Below, piece after piece: positions 23,960-35,100 of a DNA stretch of 64,000 bases. A program made the translations under genes and the position numbers. This DNA comes from Lunularia cruciata (Eukaryota; Streptophyta; Marchantiopsida; Lunulariales; Lunulariaceae), in NCBI GenBank assembly GCA_948567375.1, contig OX419760.1, forward strand, positions 22,010,001 to 22,074,000, in the 5' to 3' direction. The number at the start of each line of letters is the position of its first letter. Position 1 is the stretch's first letter. The notes under the pieces are model-generated. The model had not been told where the DNA came from and did no database searches. It saw only the letters and a program-made list of their open reading frames with translations.

Positions 23960-24474
23960 ACTTCAATAGAGAGTTAATATGATCACTCTGAAGGACGCAC
24001 AAACTATTGGAACTACCATTGGGACCTTAGAAGCTACCACTTGTTGGTAATATTCCTCACCAAAATTCTTGACCACAAAATCCCTAAACATCACTTTCTA
24101 TCTCACTACATAACAAATTTCTACTTGGGTGTTAAAAGGGAAAGGATTTGGGACATTCAAATCCATCACAACAAAATGTAAATTGTCAAATCCTACTCTC
24201 TATCGTAAATTACTACAAGAAAAATCATTGGGTTTGGCAAATTCATTATTGTATCCATGAACTTTGCTCCGAAGTGAAAAACCAAATACACTCTCACTTG
24301 CCCGCGCTGAATGTACATAATCTTGATGTTGAGTGGATTCAAGAATGGAAAGTGAGGCACTGGATATTATCCTCCCGGAGCATCCATTCTATCCTCCTAA
24401 TCTACCAATTACACCAAAATGTCTCCTCAAAATTACTCAATCTCAATAGCCCATGTTCTTCCAAGAGGGATGAT
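23960..24474 (-). pseudogene. Leader ORF region of family B element, right part displaced by nested insertion
   Basis: Minus-strand reading gives FHFGAKFMDTIMNLPNPMI and VVIYDRE, then TIYIL, then in another frame VVMDLNVPNPFPFNTQVEI and RDFVVKNFGEEYYQ. Stops are present in both halves. The leader is cut at 24474 by the nested copy and resumes at 28565. Confidence 0.6.
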
Positions 24475-25203
24475 TGTAATACCAAGGGTTAGCCATATGA
24501 TCTAGATGTGAAATTCGGTTTGGTAACATCTAGAATGATGTTATACATGATGGTCAAAATAGATCAAATAGAAGTATCACCAAAAGAGTACTTCTACTAA
24601 TAGTGCAGAAACCAAAATAGACTTGAGAACCTTAGAACCAATAGCTAGACATATGATTTAAAGGTGAGAATTGGTTTGGTAACATCTGGAAGGATGTTAC
24701 ACATGATGGACTAAACAGATCAAAAAGAGGTATCACCAAAAGGGGACTTCTACTAATAGAGTAGGAACTGAAATATGCCTGAAATCTTTGAAGGCAATTT
24801 CGGAGGCCTAAATGGATGAATTAGGCCTCGAAAATGTGCAGATTCCCCCTCCCTGACAGGGGAAAGGCTGGCCTTCCCTCCCCCCTGGTTTTTCTCATCA
24901 AGAGCTTTCCAATGGTACCTTACTCATGTGATTCTGAGATTCCTACAGGAAGATTCCCTCCGGTCAAAGCTCATTTGACCAACCAGATAGGACCTAGACC
25001 AGACAGGTCACCCATCCAAGTAAGTAATCCAAAGGTGGAGCTTGCTGACATGTCACCTATTTGTGTCCCTAATCCTATGGTGGAGCTTCCTTGTAGGAGA
25101 TCCTCTTTGTCTATATAATAAAGAGAAGGTGCTTCCTTGGGGCATCAAATGTTTGAGTGTGCAATCTGTGTTTTCTCTCTTCTCTTGTCCTTGGAGTATT
25201 ACA
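24475..25203 (+). repeat. 5' LTR of the internally deleted family B element
   Basis: 729 bp from TGTAATACCAAGG to GGAGTATTACA. It contains one unit of the GATTCCCT block that is present two to three times in sister LTRs. TATA-like TATATAA at 25112-25118. Confidence 0.95.
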
Positions 25204-25204
25204 A

Positions 25205-25221
25205 TGGTATTAGAGCGAGTG
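25205..25221 (+). other. Primer-binding site, tRNA-iMet type
   Basis: TGGTATTAGAGCGAGTG, one base after the LTR. One mismatch to the canonical TGGTATCAGAGC. Confidence 0.88.
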
Positions 25222-25334
25222 TTCTAGTCCAAGAGAGTGGATCACCCTTCTTGGAATAGCACGAACTACTGAAACTGAGTAATTTGAGGGGGAGAACATA
25301 GAGTAATCGCTAGACTTAGGAAGGACTTTAGAGA

Positions 25335-25760
25335 GCGGATGGGATGGATGCGCCGGGGGGACAATTTCCCACACCTAGCTTTCCATTCTCAAACCCATTC
25401 CACATCAAGGTTATGTACATCCAGCGTGAGCAGATGAGAGTATCGCTAGTTTATCACTTTGGTGCGGAATTCATGGACAGAGTGATGAACTCACCAAACC
25501 CGATGATTCTACCTGTAATGATATATGACTAAGAGTGGGATTTGACAATCTACATTCTATTATGATACTATGGATATGAATTCCCAAATCCTCTCCCTTT
25601 CAACACTCAAGTAGAAATCCGTTATGTAGTGAGGCCAAAATTGATGTTTAGAGATTTTGTGGTTAGGAATTTTGGTGAGGAGTATTATCAACGAGTGATA
25701 GCTTCTGAGGTCCCAATGGTAGTTCCGATAGTTTGTGCGCCTTCCAGAGTGATTATATTG
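25335..25760 (+). pseudogene. Family B leader ORF
   Basis: 25344-25529 reads PGGQFPTPSFPFSNPFHIKV, then YIQREQMRVSLVYHFGAEF, then NSPNPMILPVMIYD before a TAA; TIYILL and a TGA follow. The second half reads EFPNPLPFNTQVEIRYVV and FRDFVVRNFGEEYYQRVIAS (25577-25720). It sits between primer site and gag in all four family B copies. No recognised domain. Its partial similarity to the family A leader product is discussed in the findings. Confidence 0.6.
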
Positions 25761-25805
25761 ACTCTGTATTGAAGTAGACATTAGCAATTGGGTGTTGCAG
25801 GAACC

Positions 25806-26894
25806 ATGGATCCGTAGTTGCAAGAGCTGGTGCAAGGAATGCAAGGGATGTTGAATGAATTTCGAGAGATTAAGATGACCATGGAGACATTGCAAAGTCA
25901 AGTGCAGATCCTCAAGAACGATCAAGCCATGCAAGAAGAAGAGCCGTCTCAAAACCCAGTACCTGCGACTGAAGTACTTGGAGAGGCACCCGTGCCTACG
26001 AACCCTATCAATGATGAAGCCACATTGCTACTTCGGATGAAGAAGACCTGCAACATCGAGCCTTACAAGGGGCAGCGTACGATGGGAGTAGTGGAGAATT
26101 GGATCTCGAGAATGAATCGATATTTTTGATTGTTCTCAACAGAGATCACAGAGCATGCTGCAGGCGTGTTTGCATGTGGGTACTTGACCGATAAAGCCCT
26201 CACATGGTATGATGCTTGGGAACGATCCATGTTGGCAGAGAGAAGGGAGGTCACATGGACAGCAATGCAAGAAGGACTGCTCAAGAATTTCCAATCGGTG
26301 GATTCTGTGCAGATGGCTCGAACCCGACTATGGGGATTGAGACAGAAGAATAGCGTACAAGAGTATGTGGAGGTGTTTCTAGATCTACAAGTTGCAATTA
26401 CCGACATGAGTCCAGCAGAGGCTCTCGACAATTTCAAACGAGGGTTGAAAGAGCGGATTCACCAAGAAGTCATGGTGCAAAACCCTCGCACGGTATTTGA
26501 AGCTATTGCTTGTGCGCAGAGAATAGCCGGAGCATTAGGTGGAGGTGAAGGAGTAGTTCCACCTCAACATTATCGGGCAGAAATGCCACACATGGGTGGA
26601 CCAGTACCAATGGAATTGGGCAACCTTCAATTCCGGGATCGAGGAGCACGGCCGCTTCAAGGAGAGCGGGGACGGGTAGAAGAACGAAGAGATGGAGTCC
26701 CACGAGGAGAAGGGACTCGAGGAGAACAACGCCATTGTTACAATTGTGGCCGTATTGGGCACATATCTACCAATTGTCGCACCCGTTTCCCTAGAGGCCC
26801 TTGGCCTTCGTACAGGCGATCTTTGAACAACATGGAGAGGCACATTGAAGAGGAGGAGGTGGAAACCACTTTGGAAAATGAAGATCGCCAGTAA
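25806..26894 (+). pseudogene. gag of internally deleted family B element
   Basis: ATG at 25806, TAG at codon 4 (25815), open from 25818 to a TGA at 26127-26129, and open again from 26130 to 26894. The Gag core reads KALTWYDAWERSMLAERREV and LKNFQSVDSVQMARTRLWGL. A CCHC zinc knuckle (CYNCGRIGHISTNC, C-x2-C-x4-H-x4-C) lies near 26735-26780 for RNA binding. The product ends NEDRQ before the protease region. Only two stops interrupt it, fewer than in any other family B gag here. Confidence 0.85.
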
Positions 26895-26939
26895 ATGTAC
26901 CTCACGGCCTTACTGGCTCAATAAGGAAGCAGAGAAGCG

Positions 26940-27225
26940 AGGGAAGGAAGAAGAATGATGCGCAAAGATCCCAAAAGGCAACCTCACAATTGATTGTCGT
27001 GAATGGAATCCTAGAATGTAATCAAGTGAGAGTATTAATAGATCCGGGAGCAATAAAGAATTTCTTGTCTCGCTCTGTTGCAATAAGCTTGGGAATGGAT
27101 CTAAAGAGAGATGGAAGTGAAGAAGTAGAGTTACCAAATGGGCAAACAAAGAGGATTGAATCATTACCTAGACGGGTAACCCTCTCTGTAGGAGAATATT
27201 GGGAAGCAATTGAGTGGCGAGTGAC
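26940..27225 (+). pseudogene. Protease fragment, fused to integrase tail by deletion
   Basis: VRVLIDPGAIKNFLSRSVA holds the aspartic protease active site as D-P-G. The frame stays open through GEYWEAIEWRV and then enters integrase C-terminal sequence (TKVDAVNTFVSRIQQGV) at the deletion junction near 27223. The fusion is an accident of the deletion, not a family architecture. Confidence 0.85.
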
Positions 27226-27808
27226 TACCAAGGTTGATGCAGTCAACACATTTGTTTCTAGAATCCAACAAGGTGTAGGAGCGCCAAGCACAGGTTACAG
27301 ATTACGCAAAATCGACAAAAGCAGTATGCTGATGCACACCGTAGGCACATGGAGTTCAATGTTGGGGATCGAGTGTGGCTATCGACAACCAACCTCACAT
27401 TAATTGGATCTCGTAAGCTCAGACCTCGTTTTATTGGGCCTTTCTCAATTCTTCGTCGCATCGGCGCTGTGGCCTATCACCTTGAGCCACCACCACACAT
27501 GAAGATCCATCCAGTGTTCCATGTCTCTCTATTATGCAGATATGCTCCCCGATCAGGCCAAGGTACTTCCACACAGGACATTTGACCTTGTCAGACAGTC
27601 ATTGATGGCATAGAGGAATATGAAGTGGAGCGGATTCTCCAAAAGCGCATGCGTGGTACTCGCCATCCACGGGTGGAATATCTAGTACAATGGAAAGGTT
27701 ACCCCCTCTATGAAGCAACCTGGGAACCCACTGCCAATTTGGCACATGCACCGGTGTTGGTGCAAGCATTTGAGCAACAATTGCACAACGAGGACGTTGC
27801 GTTTTAAA
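27226..27808 (+). pseudogene. Integrase C-terminal domain and chromodomain, family B
   Basis: 27349-27585 reads EFNVGDRVWLSTTNLTLIG and LRPRFIGPFSILRRIGAVAY, the GPY/F-type C-terminal domain. After a stop (TGA at 27583-27585) the chromodomain is intact in 27625-27807: MERILQKRMRGTRHP, YLVQWKGYP, YEATWEP, ending EQQLHNEDVAF at a TAA. It is the best-preserved chromodomain in the window. Function in the family: recognition of methylated histone tails to direct integration. Confidence 0.88.
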
Positions 27809-27820
27809 AGGAGGGAGGTC
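27806..27820 (+). other. Polypurine tract
   Basis: AAAAGGAGGGAGGTC directly against the 3' LTR, overlapping the end of the chromodomain frame. Confidence 0.85.
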
Positions 27821-28559
27821 TGTAATACCAAGGGTTAGCCATATGATCTAGATGTGAAATTCGGTTTGGTAACATCTAGAATGATGTTATACATGATGGT
27901 CAAAATAGATCAGATAGAAGTATCACCAAAAGAGTACTTCTACTAATAGGGCAAAAACCGAAATAGACTTGAGAACCTTAGAACCAATAGCTAGACATAT
28001 GATTTAAAGGTGAGAATTGGTTTGGTAACATCTGGAAGGATGTTACACATGATGGACTAAACAGATCAGAAAGAGGTATCACCAAAAGGGGACTTCTACT
28101 AATAGAGTAGGAACCGAAATATGCCTGAAATCTTTGAAGGCAATTTCGGAGGCCTAAACGGATGAATTAGGCCTCGAAATTGTGTAGATTCCCCCCCCAA
28201 CAAAGGAGAGGCTGGCCTTCCCTCCCCCTCGGTTTGTCTCGTCAAGAGCTTTCCAACGGTACCTTACTCATGTGATTTTGAGATTCCTACAGGAAGATTC
28301 CCTAAAAGATTCCCTCCGGTCAAAGCTCATTTGACCAACCAGATAGGACCTAGACCAGACAGGTCACCCATCCAAGTAAGTAATCCAAGGGTGGAGCTTG
28401 CTGACATGTCACCTATCTGTGTCCCTAATCCTATGGTGGAGCTTCCTTGTAGGAGATCCTCTTTGTCTATATAATAAAGAGAAGGTGCTCCCTTGGGGCA
28501 TCGAATGTTTGAGTGTGCAATCTGTGTTTTCTCTCTTCTCTTGTCCTTGGAGTATTACA
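27821..28559 (+). repeat. 3' LTR of the internally deleted family B element
   Basis: 739 bp from TGTAATACC to TATTACA, followed by the ATGAT target duplication. It differs from its partner by scattered substitutions and by one extra 12-bp unit near 28293-28316. Confidence 0.95.
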
Positions 28560-28578
28560 ATGATCCGCTCTCTTGGAC

Positions 28579-28597
28579 AACACCTACTCTGATACCA
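28579..28597 (-). other. Primer-binding site of family B element, tRNA-iMet type
   Basis: TGGTATCAGAGTAGGTGTT on the minus strand, one base inside the 5' LTR. The first 11 bases match the canonical initiator-methionine primer site. The same sequence lies beside the LTR at 3145-3163. Confidence 0.9.
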
Positions 28598-28598
28598 T

Positions 28599-29352
28599 TG
28601 TAATACTCCAAGGATAGGAGACCTGAAGAGAAACACACCATGAGAAACACACACTTTCACACTCAAACTCCGATGCCCCAAAGGAGCACCTTCTCTTTAT
28701 TATATAGGCAAAGCGGATCTCCTCCAATGAAGCTCCACCATAGGATTAGGTACATAGATAGGTGACATGTCAGCAAGCTCCACCCTTGGATTACTTACTT
28801 GGATGGGTGACATGTTGGTCCTGGTCTTATCTGGTTGGTCAAACAAGCTTTGACCGGAGTGAATCTTTTAGGGAATCTTCCTATAGGAATCTCAAAAGCA
28901 TGTAGGTGAGGTACCATTGGAAAGCTCTCAATGAGACAAAGTTGGAAGGAGGGAAGGCCATCCATTCCTCCATTGAGGGGGGAATCTTCACATTTTAGAG
29001 GCGTAATTCATCCGTTTAGGCCTCCGAAATTGCCTTCAAAGATTTTAAGCATATTTTGGTTCCAACTCTATTAGTAGAAGTCCCTTTTTGGTGATACCTC
29101 TTTCTGATCTATCAGTCCATCATGTGTAACATCCTTCCAAATGTTACCAACCCAATTCTCACCTTCAAATCATATGTTTAGCTATTGGTTCTAAGGTTTT
29201 CAAATCTATTTTGGTTTTCTGCCCTATTAGTATAAGTACACTTTTGGTGATACTTCTATCTGGTCTATTTTGACCATCATGTATAACATCATTCCAGATG
29301 TTACCAAACCAAATTTCACATCTAGATCATATGGCTAGCTCTTGGTATTACA
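28599..29352 (-). repeat. 5' LTR of the full-length family B element
   Basis: 754 bp with ends TG and CA: on the plus strand it begins TGTAATACTCC and ends GGTATTACA. Pairs with 18661-19417. The TATA-like TTATTATATAGGC block near 28696-28708 is shared with all family B LTRs. Confidence 0.93.
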
Positions 29353-29379
29353 TGCACCTAGGCTGCACATTTGTACTCA

Positions 29380-29429
29380 CCTAAACCCTAAACCCCTAAC
29401 CCTAAACCCCTAACCCTAAACCCTAAACA
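29380..29429. repeat. Interstitial telomere-like repeat
   Basis: About 50 bp of CCCTAAA units with CCCCTAA variants, the plant telomere sequence read on the C-rich strand. It lies 28 bp outside the 5' LTR of the family B element. Confidence 0.9.
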
Positions 29430-29684
29430 CCTACCTAACTTAACATCAAGGAGTGATGGAGATGATGCTCAAGAGGTAGTGTGTGGACCGTAAAGACTCT
29501 TCAATCCTACTTGGGCTCTAATAAAATATTCCTCTTGGGAGAGAAAGTAAAGAAGGTGTGCATAATAAGAGGTTGAACAGACCTAGGGAGAATTATTTTT
29601 GTTGATCTTTTTGTCAACAAAGGAGTCCCTTTGGGAGCCATCAACAAAGGTACTTCAATTGAGTTTTGATACTATCTACTATAG
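29430..29684. other. Short spacer, nothing recognised
   Basis: Sequence between the telomere-like tract and the start of the DNA element. A small imperfect inverted repeat (TTTTGTTGATC ... TCAACAAAGG) is present; no coding signal. Confidence 0.4.
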
Positions 29685-29824
29685 TAGGGATTCGGAAATA
29701 GTTTTGATTGATGTTTATAGGATAAATAACAAACTTTGTAATTATTTTTTAAGAACTTTGTAGAGAAATGAGTTGCTAATAAATGAACATACCATAAATT
29801 GTGTTACTTGATATTTGGTGCAAG

Positions 29825-30408
29825 TGTAATAATCCAAGAACAAGAGAACTCTCCAAGAGAGATCCAATAGAGAAAATACAAGTTTCACATTCAATACTCT
29901 GATGCCCAAAGGAGCACCTTCTCTTTATTATATAGCAAAGAGTATCTCCTCAAAGGAAGCTCCACCCTTAGATCAAATACATGGATTGGTGACCTGTCAA
30001 TGAGCTCCATCCTTGGATTAGTTTTTTGGATGGGTGACATGTAAATCCTTGCACTATCTAGTTAATTAAAGGGAATCTTTAGGGAATCTTCTTGTAGAGA
30101 GCTCAAAATTGTATGGGTGAGATACCATTGGAAAGCTCTTGATAAGACAAATCATAAGAGAGAGAAGGCAAGCCTTTCTTCCTTGAGGGGGCGGTCTATT
30201 TCTATTTTCAAGGCTTAATTCATCCGTTTAGGTCTCCAAAATTGGCTCTAAAGTTTTCATGCTATTTTTGTCTTCTGCACTATTAGTAGAAGTACTCTTT
30301 TAGTGACACCTTTGTCTGATCTTCCTAGCCCATTGTACAAAAAATCCTTCTAGATGTTACTAAGCCAAATTTCACCTCTAGATAATATGTCTAGCCATTT
30401 GTATTATA
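29825..30408 (-). repeat. Diverged family B-type solo LTR
   Basis: About 584 bp, TGTAATAATCC to GTATTATA, aligning to the minus-strand family B LTRs (blocks CTCTGATGCCC, AAGGAGCACCTTCTCTTTA and TTCATCCGTTTAGG). The surrounding DNA element continues across it (GGTGCAAG then AGTTGCATTC). The 5-bp flanks GCAAG and TCAGT are not a clean duplication. Confidence 0.8.
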
Positions 30409-31404
30409 TCAGTTGCATTCATTTATAAAAATCAAGTGCTATATTACAAATGTTTAGGATTACCGTATTGAAATAAATGATTGTCAAAAGAAGTGATGTG
30501 GCATCTTGAGAGGGTTTCCATGTTTTTTGGTGGGTGATTTTTGAAATAATTTGGTGGATCCAAAATGCCACTCTCAACTATGTGAACTCAATTCACCATG
30601 AGTGCAAATGCTCATGTCAATAAACTAAATGGAGGGTTTTTTAGTGTTTCATTGGTGTGGTGGTTCATTTCCATAGATTATTGTGGCAAGGAAGATAGCA
30701 CAAGTTATGGAAAATGATCAATGCCACCCTACGGCAACCAAGAAATTGAGCGAGGGTCAAGGAATTTTTCTCCATATGGATGACATGAAGTGGCAACTGA
30801 TAAAAGCCTTTTTAATCTTAGATTTACACATGACACCTTTACAACAAGTGCCATCAAGCGGCTATGGGTGACTAGAATTGAACATGGGCATGAAATGGAC
30901 TATAAAAGATTTCAAGAAATGAAAGAGTGCAATTAAAAGAAGAATACAACGTATGAAAATGAAGTAAATAGCATAAGCTTTTATGGATAATCTTGAGATT
31001 TTATATATATATAAATATAAATAATAGAATAGAAATTGAATGGAAATCGTTCAAAGAAAAAGGAATTATGATCTTATTAAAATTGCATGTGTTTATAAAG
31101 TACATGAATACTTTTAATGAAATGATTGAATTAACAAAAAATAATTGAAAGAAACGTGCAGAAAGTAGATGATATGTAATGTGCAAGATGGACTCAAAAC
31201 AAAGCTATTCTTGCACATTTACTTCTTGTGGGATTCTTTCCCACCCGGATGATCAAAGGACGGTAAAGTGCATCAATTCTTTTAAGATGAAGACAAAGAT
31301 AATTCTGCAATACTAGATTCAGGTAATGAAATAGTTTAACATCATTTGAATCTATCAAGGTGCTCCAATCTTTCAATCTATGTTCCATAGATTGAAAATA
31401 GTCC
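30409..31404. other. DNA element copy 1, segment between the two insertions
   Basis: 30410-30780 aligns to 51350-51750 of copy 2. From 30880 to 31404 the sequence is AT-rich with no recognisable gene. It ends in the GTCC that is duplicated on the far side of the family A element. Confidence 0.6.
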
Positions 31405-32083
31405 TGTGAGCCGGCCTGTCTCTCACTCAGGATGAACCTCTGATGGCTATTATGGTAGCGCACCATGGACTAAGAAGGCAAGGAACCCCAACTCCATCAT
31501 ACTCCTCCAAGGCTAACACTCCAAGACTCAAGACATTGCTCACTAGAGAACTCAATGAGAGAGAGATAGTTGCAAATGAAAGGATGATGAGTACCTCCTC
31601 ACTCCTTGTTTATATACTTGTGAAATAGTTACGTACCAAAGTTACTAATTACCGTAGTAACTCAAGTTACTAGACTAAAAGTCAAGTAAAGTCAAAAAGT
31701 AGAAAGGAATATCCATTCACATGGGCATATTCCCCTTATCTTGACCCAACCACTAAAGCAAGGATTCCTTCACATGGGCTATCCTTGGACTAAAGAAGAA
31801 TCCAAAACAAAAAGGCTTGCGGGCCCAAGAGTTCTCAACTCTTTCCCCAAAGCCAAACACCTAGGAATAATACCAAGTCAACACACTAAAATCCAAAATA
31901 GTGGTGCTCATCTTTTCTACTTCCTCTAAAGTAAGGTCCCATCTATCTTAGCTATGACTAACTTTAGCTAACCATGACTAATATAGAACCATCCTTTATC
32001 TCTATATAAATAATATCTCTTAAGTACTTGTAATACCAAGCTAAATATCACAATACCACACACATGCACAAATGGGTGTTACA
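31405..32083 (-). repeat. 3' LTR of family A element
   Basis: 679 bp. On the minus strand it begins TGTAACACCC and ends GGCCGGCTCACA. TATA-box-like TATATAAA is at 31616-31609. Short plus-strand open frames here are LTR sequence, not genes; they recur unchanged in the other LTR. Confidence 0.97.
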
Positions 32084-32097
32084 TTTACCCCCGGACT
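32084..32097 (-). other. Polypurine tract of family A
   Basis: On the minus strand GTCCGGGGGTAAA lies directly before the 3' LTR start TGTAACACCC. It is short and carries one T, but the position is exact. Confidence 0.7.
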
Positions 32098-32131
32098 AAG
32101 TTTTCACTTTGTCCTCAAAGTGAAGGTCTCT

Positions 32132-35100
32132 CTACCTTCTATGGTACATCTTCAACTTATCATGGTTAATCCTATCAAAGTGTCTTCCTCCCAACTCCTT
32201 GAGATCATAGGTGTAATTGCCCCACACCTTCTCTACTATGAAAGGTCCAAAGTACTTAGGCAAAAACTTCTTTTGCACTCTCTTGAATCGAATGGAATCA
32301 AACAACATTACCCAATCACCTTCTTTGAAAGGCTCCACCTTCTTCTTGCCTTGCCTCTTGTCATAGCTCTCCTTTTGTTTCCTTTGGGCTTGCTCCACTC
32401 GAACCATAGCAACTGCTCTTGCCTCTTCCAACTCCATGAGTTGATCCTTCCTTGACTTCCCTGCATCACTTCCTTGTGCTTTCTTCAATCTCCTATGAAT
32501 GCTTTGGAAGGTAGGAAGATCAAAGTGAATAGGTAAGGTAGACTCAATACCATACACCAATTGGAATGGAGAATATCCAGTGGAAGTCTTCATGGTTGTC
32601 CTATACTCCCACAAAACTGCATGAATCCTCTTGTCCCAATGATGTTTAGCCCCCTCCATTTCTGCATCTTTGGCCAACATCATGCACAAGGTCTGATTGG
32701 TTCTCTCTGCCAAGCCATTGGAATTTGGCTTATAGGATGTAGTTACTCTATGTGTGATAGAGAAATGTCGTAGCATGGCTGTAGTAATGCTTCCTGTAAA
32801 CTCTCCTCCTCTATCAGAAACCAACTCCAAAGGGCATCCAAACCTAGTGATAATGCGTTCATAAAGAAATCTACCCACTTCATCTTCATTCTTGTCCCTC
32901 AATGGTCTAGCCTCAACCCACTTGGTAAGGTAATCAGTAACTACCACAATGTACCGATTGTTCCTTGGGGTTCTATTGAGAGGTCCTACAAAATCAATTC
33001 CCCACTTCTCAAAAGGTCCTAGCAATGGAATTGATCTAAGTGGTGGAGTGGATGTAGACTTTCTAGCAAAAGCTTGACAAACATGACAAGTTTTGCAATA
33101 ATCAAGACAATCCTTGAAAATCCCTCTCCAATGGTAACCTGCATCTAGAATCTTGAAAGCAGTCACCTTTCCTGCAAAGTGTCCTCCACATACTAAACCT
33201 TCATGAAACTCCTTTATGAGTAGGATAGACTCTTCCTTACCCACTGCTCTTCGAAGTAGACCATCTGCTCCTTGGTGAAAAAGAATATCCTCCACCATTG
33301 TGTAAGGTCTAGATCTTGCTGCAAGGGCCTTCCTCTCCCTAGCATGCATCCCTTCTGGATAGTTACCTCTTGTCACAAAATCCACAATCTCCTTGTACTC
33401 CATTGGAATCTCTTGAGTGACTGAGATTGTCATGAGCTCCTCATCCGGGAAGGAATCATCTACTGGCTCATCTCCATCATGATCATAGGCTCTAGATAAC
33501 AAATCAGCATTTGCATGTTTCTTTCCTGGCCTATCCTCAATTGTGTAGTCATACTCAGACAAGAGTATCATCCACCTTGCTAGTCTCCCTTCAACATTAG
33601 GCTTGTTGAAGATGTACTTCAAAGCCTTGTGATCCGTGACAATTGTGGCTTTCCCTCCAATCAAGTAGTGTCTAAACTTCTTGAGACCAAAGATCACTGC
33701 CAACCCTTCTCTCTCTGTGACAGAGTAGTTCTTCTCTGCTGAAACCATCTGCCTACTAGCATAAGCTATTGGATGATCATGCCCATCTTGGTCTAATTGA
33801 CTAAGAGTGCATCCTATAGCTACATTAGAAGCATCAGTGTAGAGGATGAAAGGCTTACTCCAATCAGGTTTAGCAAGAATTGGAGCTACAACAAGGGATT
33901 GCTTGAGCTCCTCAAAAGCTTTGAGAGCCTCCTTGTCTTCCAAAATCACCATGTAATCTACACCCTTCTTCATGTAGATGGTCAATGCATAAGCCTTGTT
34001 GGAAAATGAGAAGATGAACCTCCTATAGTACCCAACCATTCCCAAGAATTGGCGTAACTTTGTCAAGTTTGAAGGGAATGGAAGGTCTGAGATTTTCCTC
34101 ACCTTCTCAGGATCAACTGCTATTCCATCCTTGGAGATGATGTGCCCCAAAAGTAGACCTTCTTCACATCCAAAAATGCACTTCTCTGGGTTGAGTGATG
34201 CATTTGCCTCATCCAAGCGTTGCAAGACTTTGATTAGGTGCTCAAAGTGCTCCTCCTTGCTCCCATAGACACAAAAGTCATCAATGAAATCTCTCACAAA
34301 TTTCCCAATGAAAGGTTCAAATACCTTGTTCATGAACCGTTGGAATGTGGCTGGAGCATTGCAAAGCCCAAAAGGCATGACCTTGAAAGCGTAAGTTCCC
34401 CAAGGTGTGGTGAATGTGGTGAGTTGTTGATGCTCTGGTGCAATCTTTATTTGGTTATATCCACTATAACCATCTCCAAAACTGTACCTCTCATGACCTG
34501 CAACCTCCTCCAAGATCTCATCAATGAATGGCAATGGGTAGTAGTCCTTCTTGGTAACAGCATTAAGCTTCTTGTAATCCACACATACCCGAAGCTTGCC
34601 ATTCTTTTTCTTCACAATGACAATTGGAGACACCCATTCTGAATTCTCCACCTCAAAGATAAATCCAGCCTCCTTGAGCTTATCAATCTCCTCCTTCACA
34701 ACCAAAGATATTGGTGGGCTAATGCGACGTTGCTTTTGGCGGATTGGTCTTGCATGTGACTCCACCTCTATCTTGTGCTCCTCCAAGGTGACTTCCTTCA
34801 AATCCTTGTAACTAAAAGCAAACACATGGATGAACTTGCGGAAAATCTCCTCAAATCTCACCTTCTCCTCCTTGGTAACATTTGGGCCATACTTGAGGGT
34901 AGATAACCTTCTCTCTACCTCCTCAAGTGTCAATGGTGATTTATCTGGGTCCTTCAAAACCTCTGGCTTAGGTGCAAAATCCATAGCACACAAGGGATAC
35001 ACATCTGAATCAGATTCAGATTCATCTTCCTCCGTGGAAGTCTCCTCTTCCATGCTTGTGTCCACACCTGAAGCTCCTTCTTCAGAATCTGATTCCCAAT

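Larger units (their letters stand above)
24475..28559 (+). mobile_element. Internally deleted family B element with 5-bp target duplication
   Basis: 4085 bp, flanked by ATGAT on both sides (24470-24474 and 28560-28564), a perfect target duplication inside the leader of the minus-strand family B element. It has both LTRs, primer site, leader, gag, the start of protease, then jumps at about 27222-27225 into the integrase C-terminal domain, followed by the chromodomain, polypurine tract and 3' LTR. Reverse transcriptase, RNase H, and the integrase zinc and catalytic domains are missing. It could have been mobilised only by enzymes from another copy, or been deleted after insertion. Confidence 0.95.
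18661..29352 (-). mobile_element. Full-length Ty3/gypsy family B element (chromodomain), mutated, with a nested copy
   Basis: Minus-strand element: 5' LTR 29352-28599, iMet primer site 28597-28579, leader, gag, protease, reverse transcriptase, RNase H, integrase with chromodomain, polypurine tract 19435-19418, 3' LTR 19417-18661. A plus-strand copy of the same family (24475-28559) is inserted in the leader; without it this element is about 6.6 kb. The two LTRs are similar but not identical. Stops and frameshifts interrupt every domain, so it is not autonomous now. Flanks TGTGA and TGCAC do not form a clean target duplication. Confidence 0.92.

Noticed and set aside
26990-27403. A novel protease-integrase fusion protein
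   Set aside because: The fusion is created by an internal deletion; sister copies show the normal order.
18661-29352. Two side-by-side independent elements between 18.6 and 29.4 kb
   Set aside because: The leader continues across 24475-28559, the LTR pair is at the outer ends and a perfect ATGAT flanks the inner copy, so it is nesting.
29380-29429. CRISPR-like or satellite array
   Set aside because: The unit is the plant telomere repeat without spacers, and the window is eukaryotic.
31443-31929. Two plus-strand frames of about 60 codons, found again at 38565-39051
   Set aside because: They are repeated exactly because they lie in the two LTRs; no protein features.
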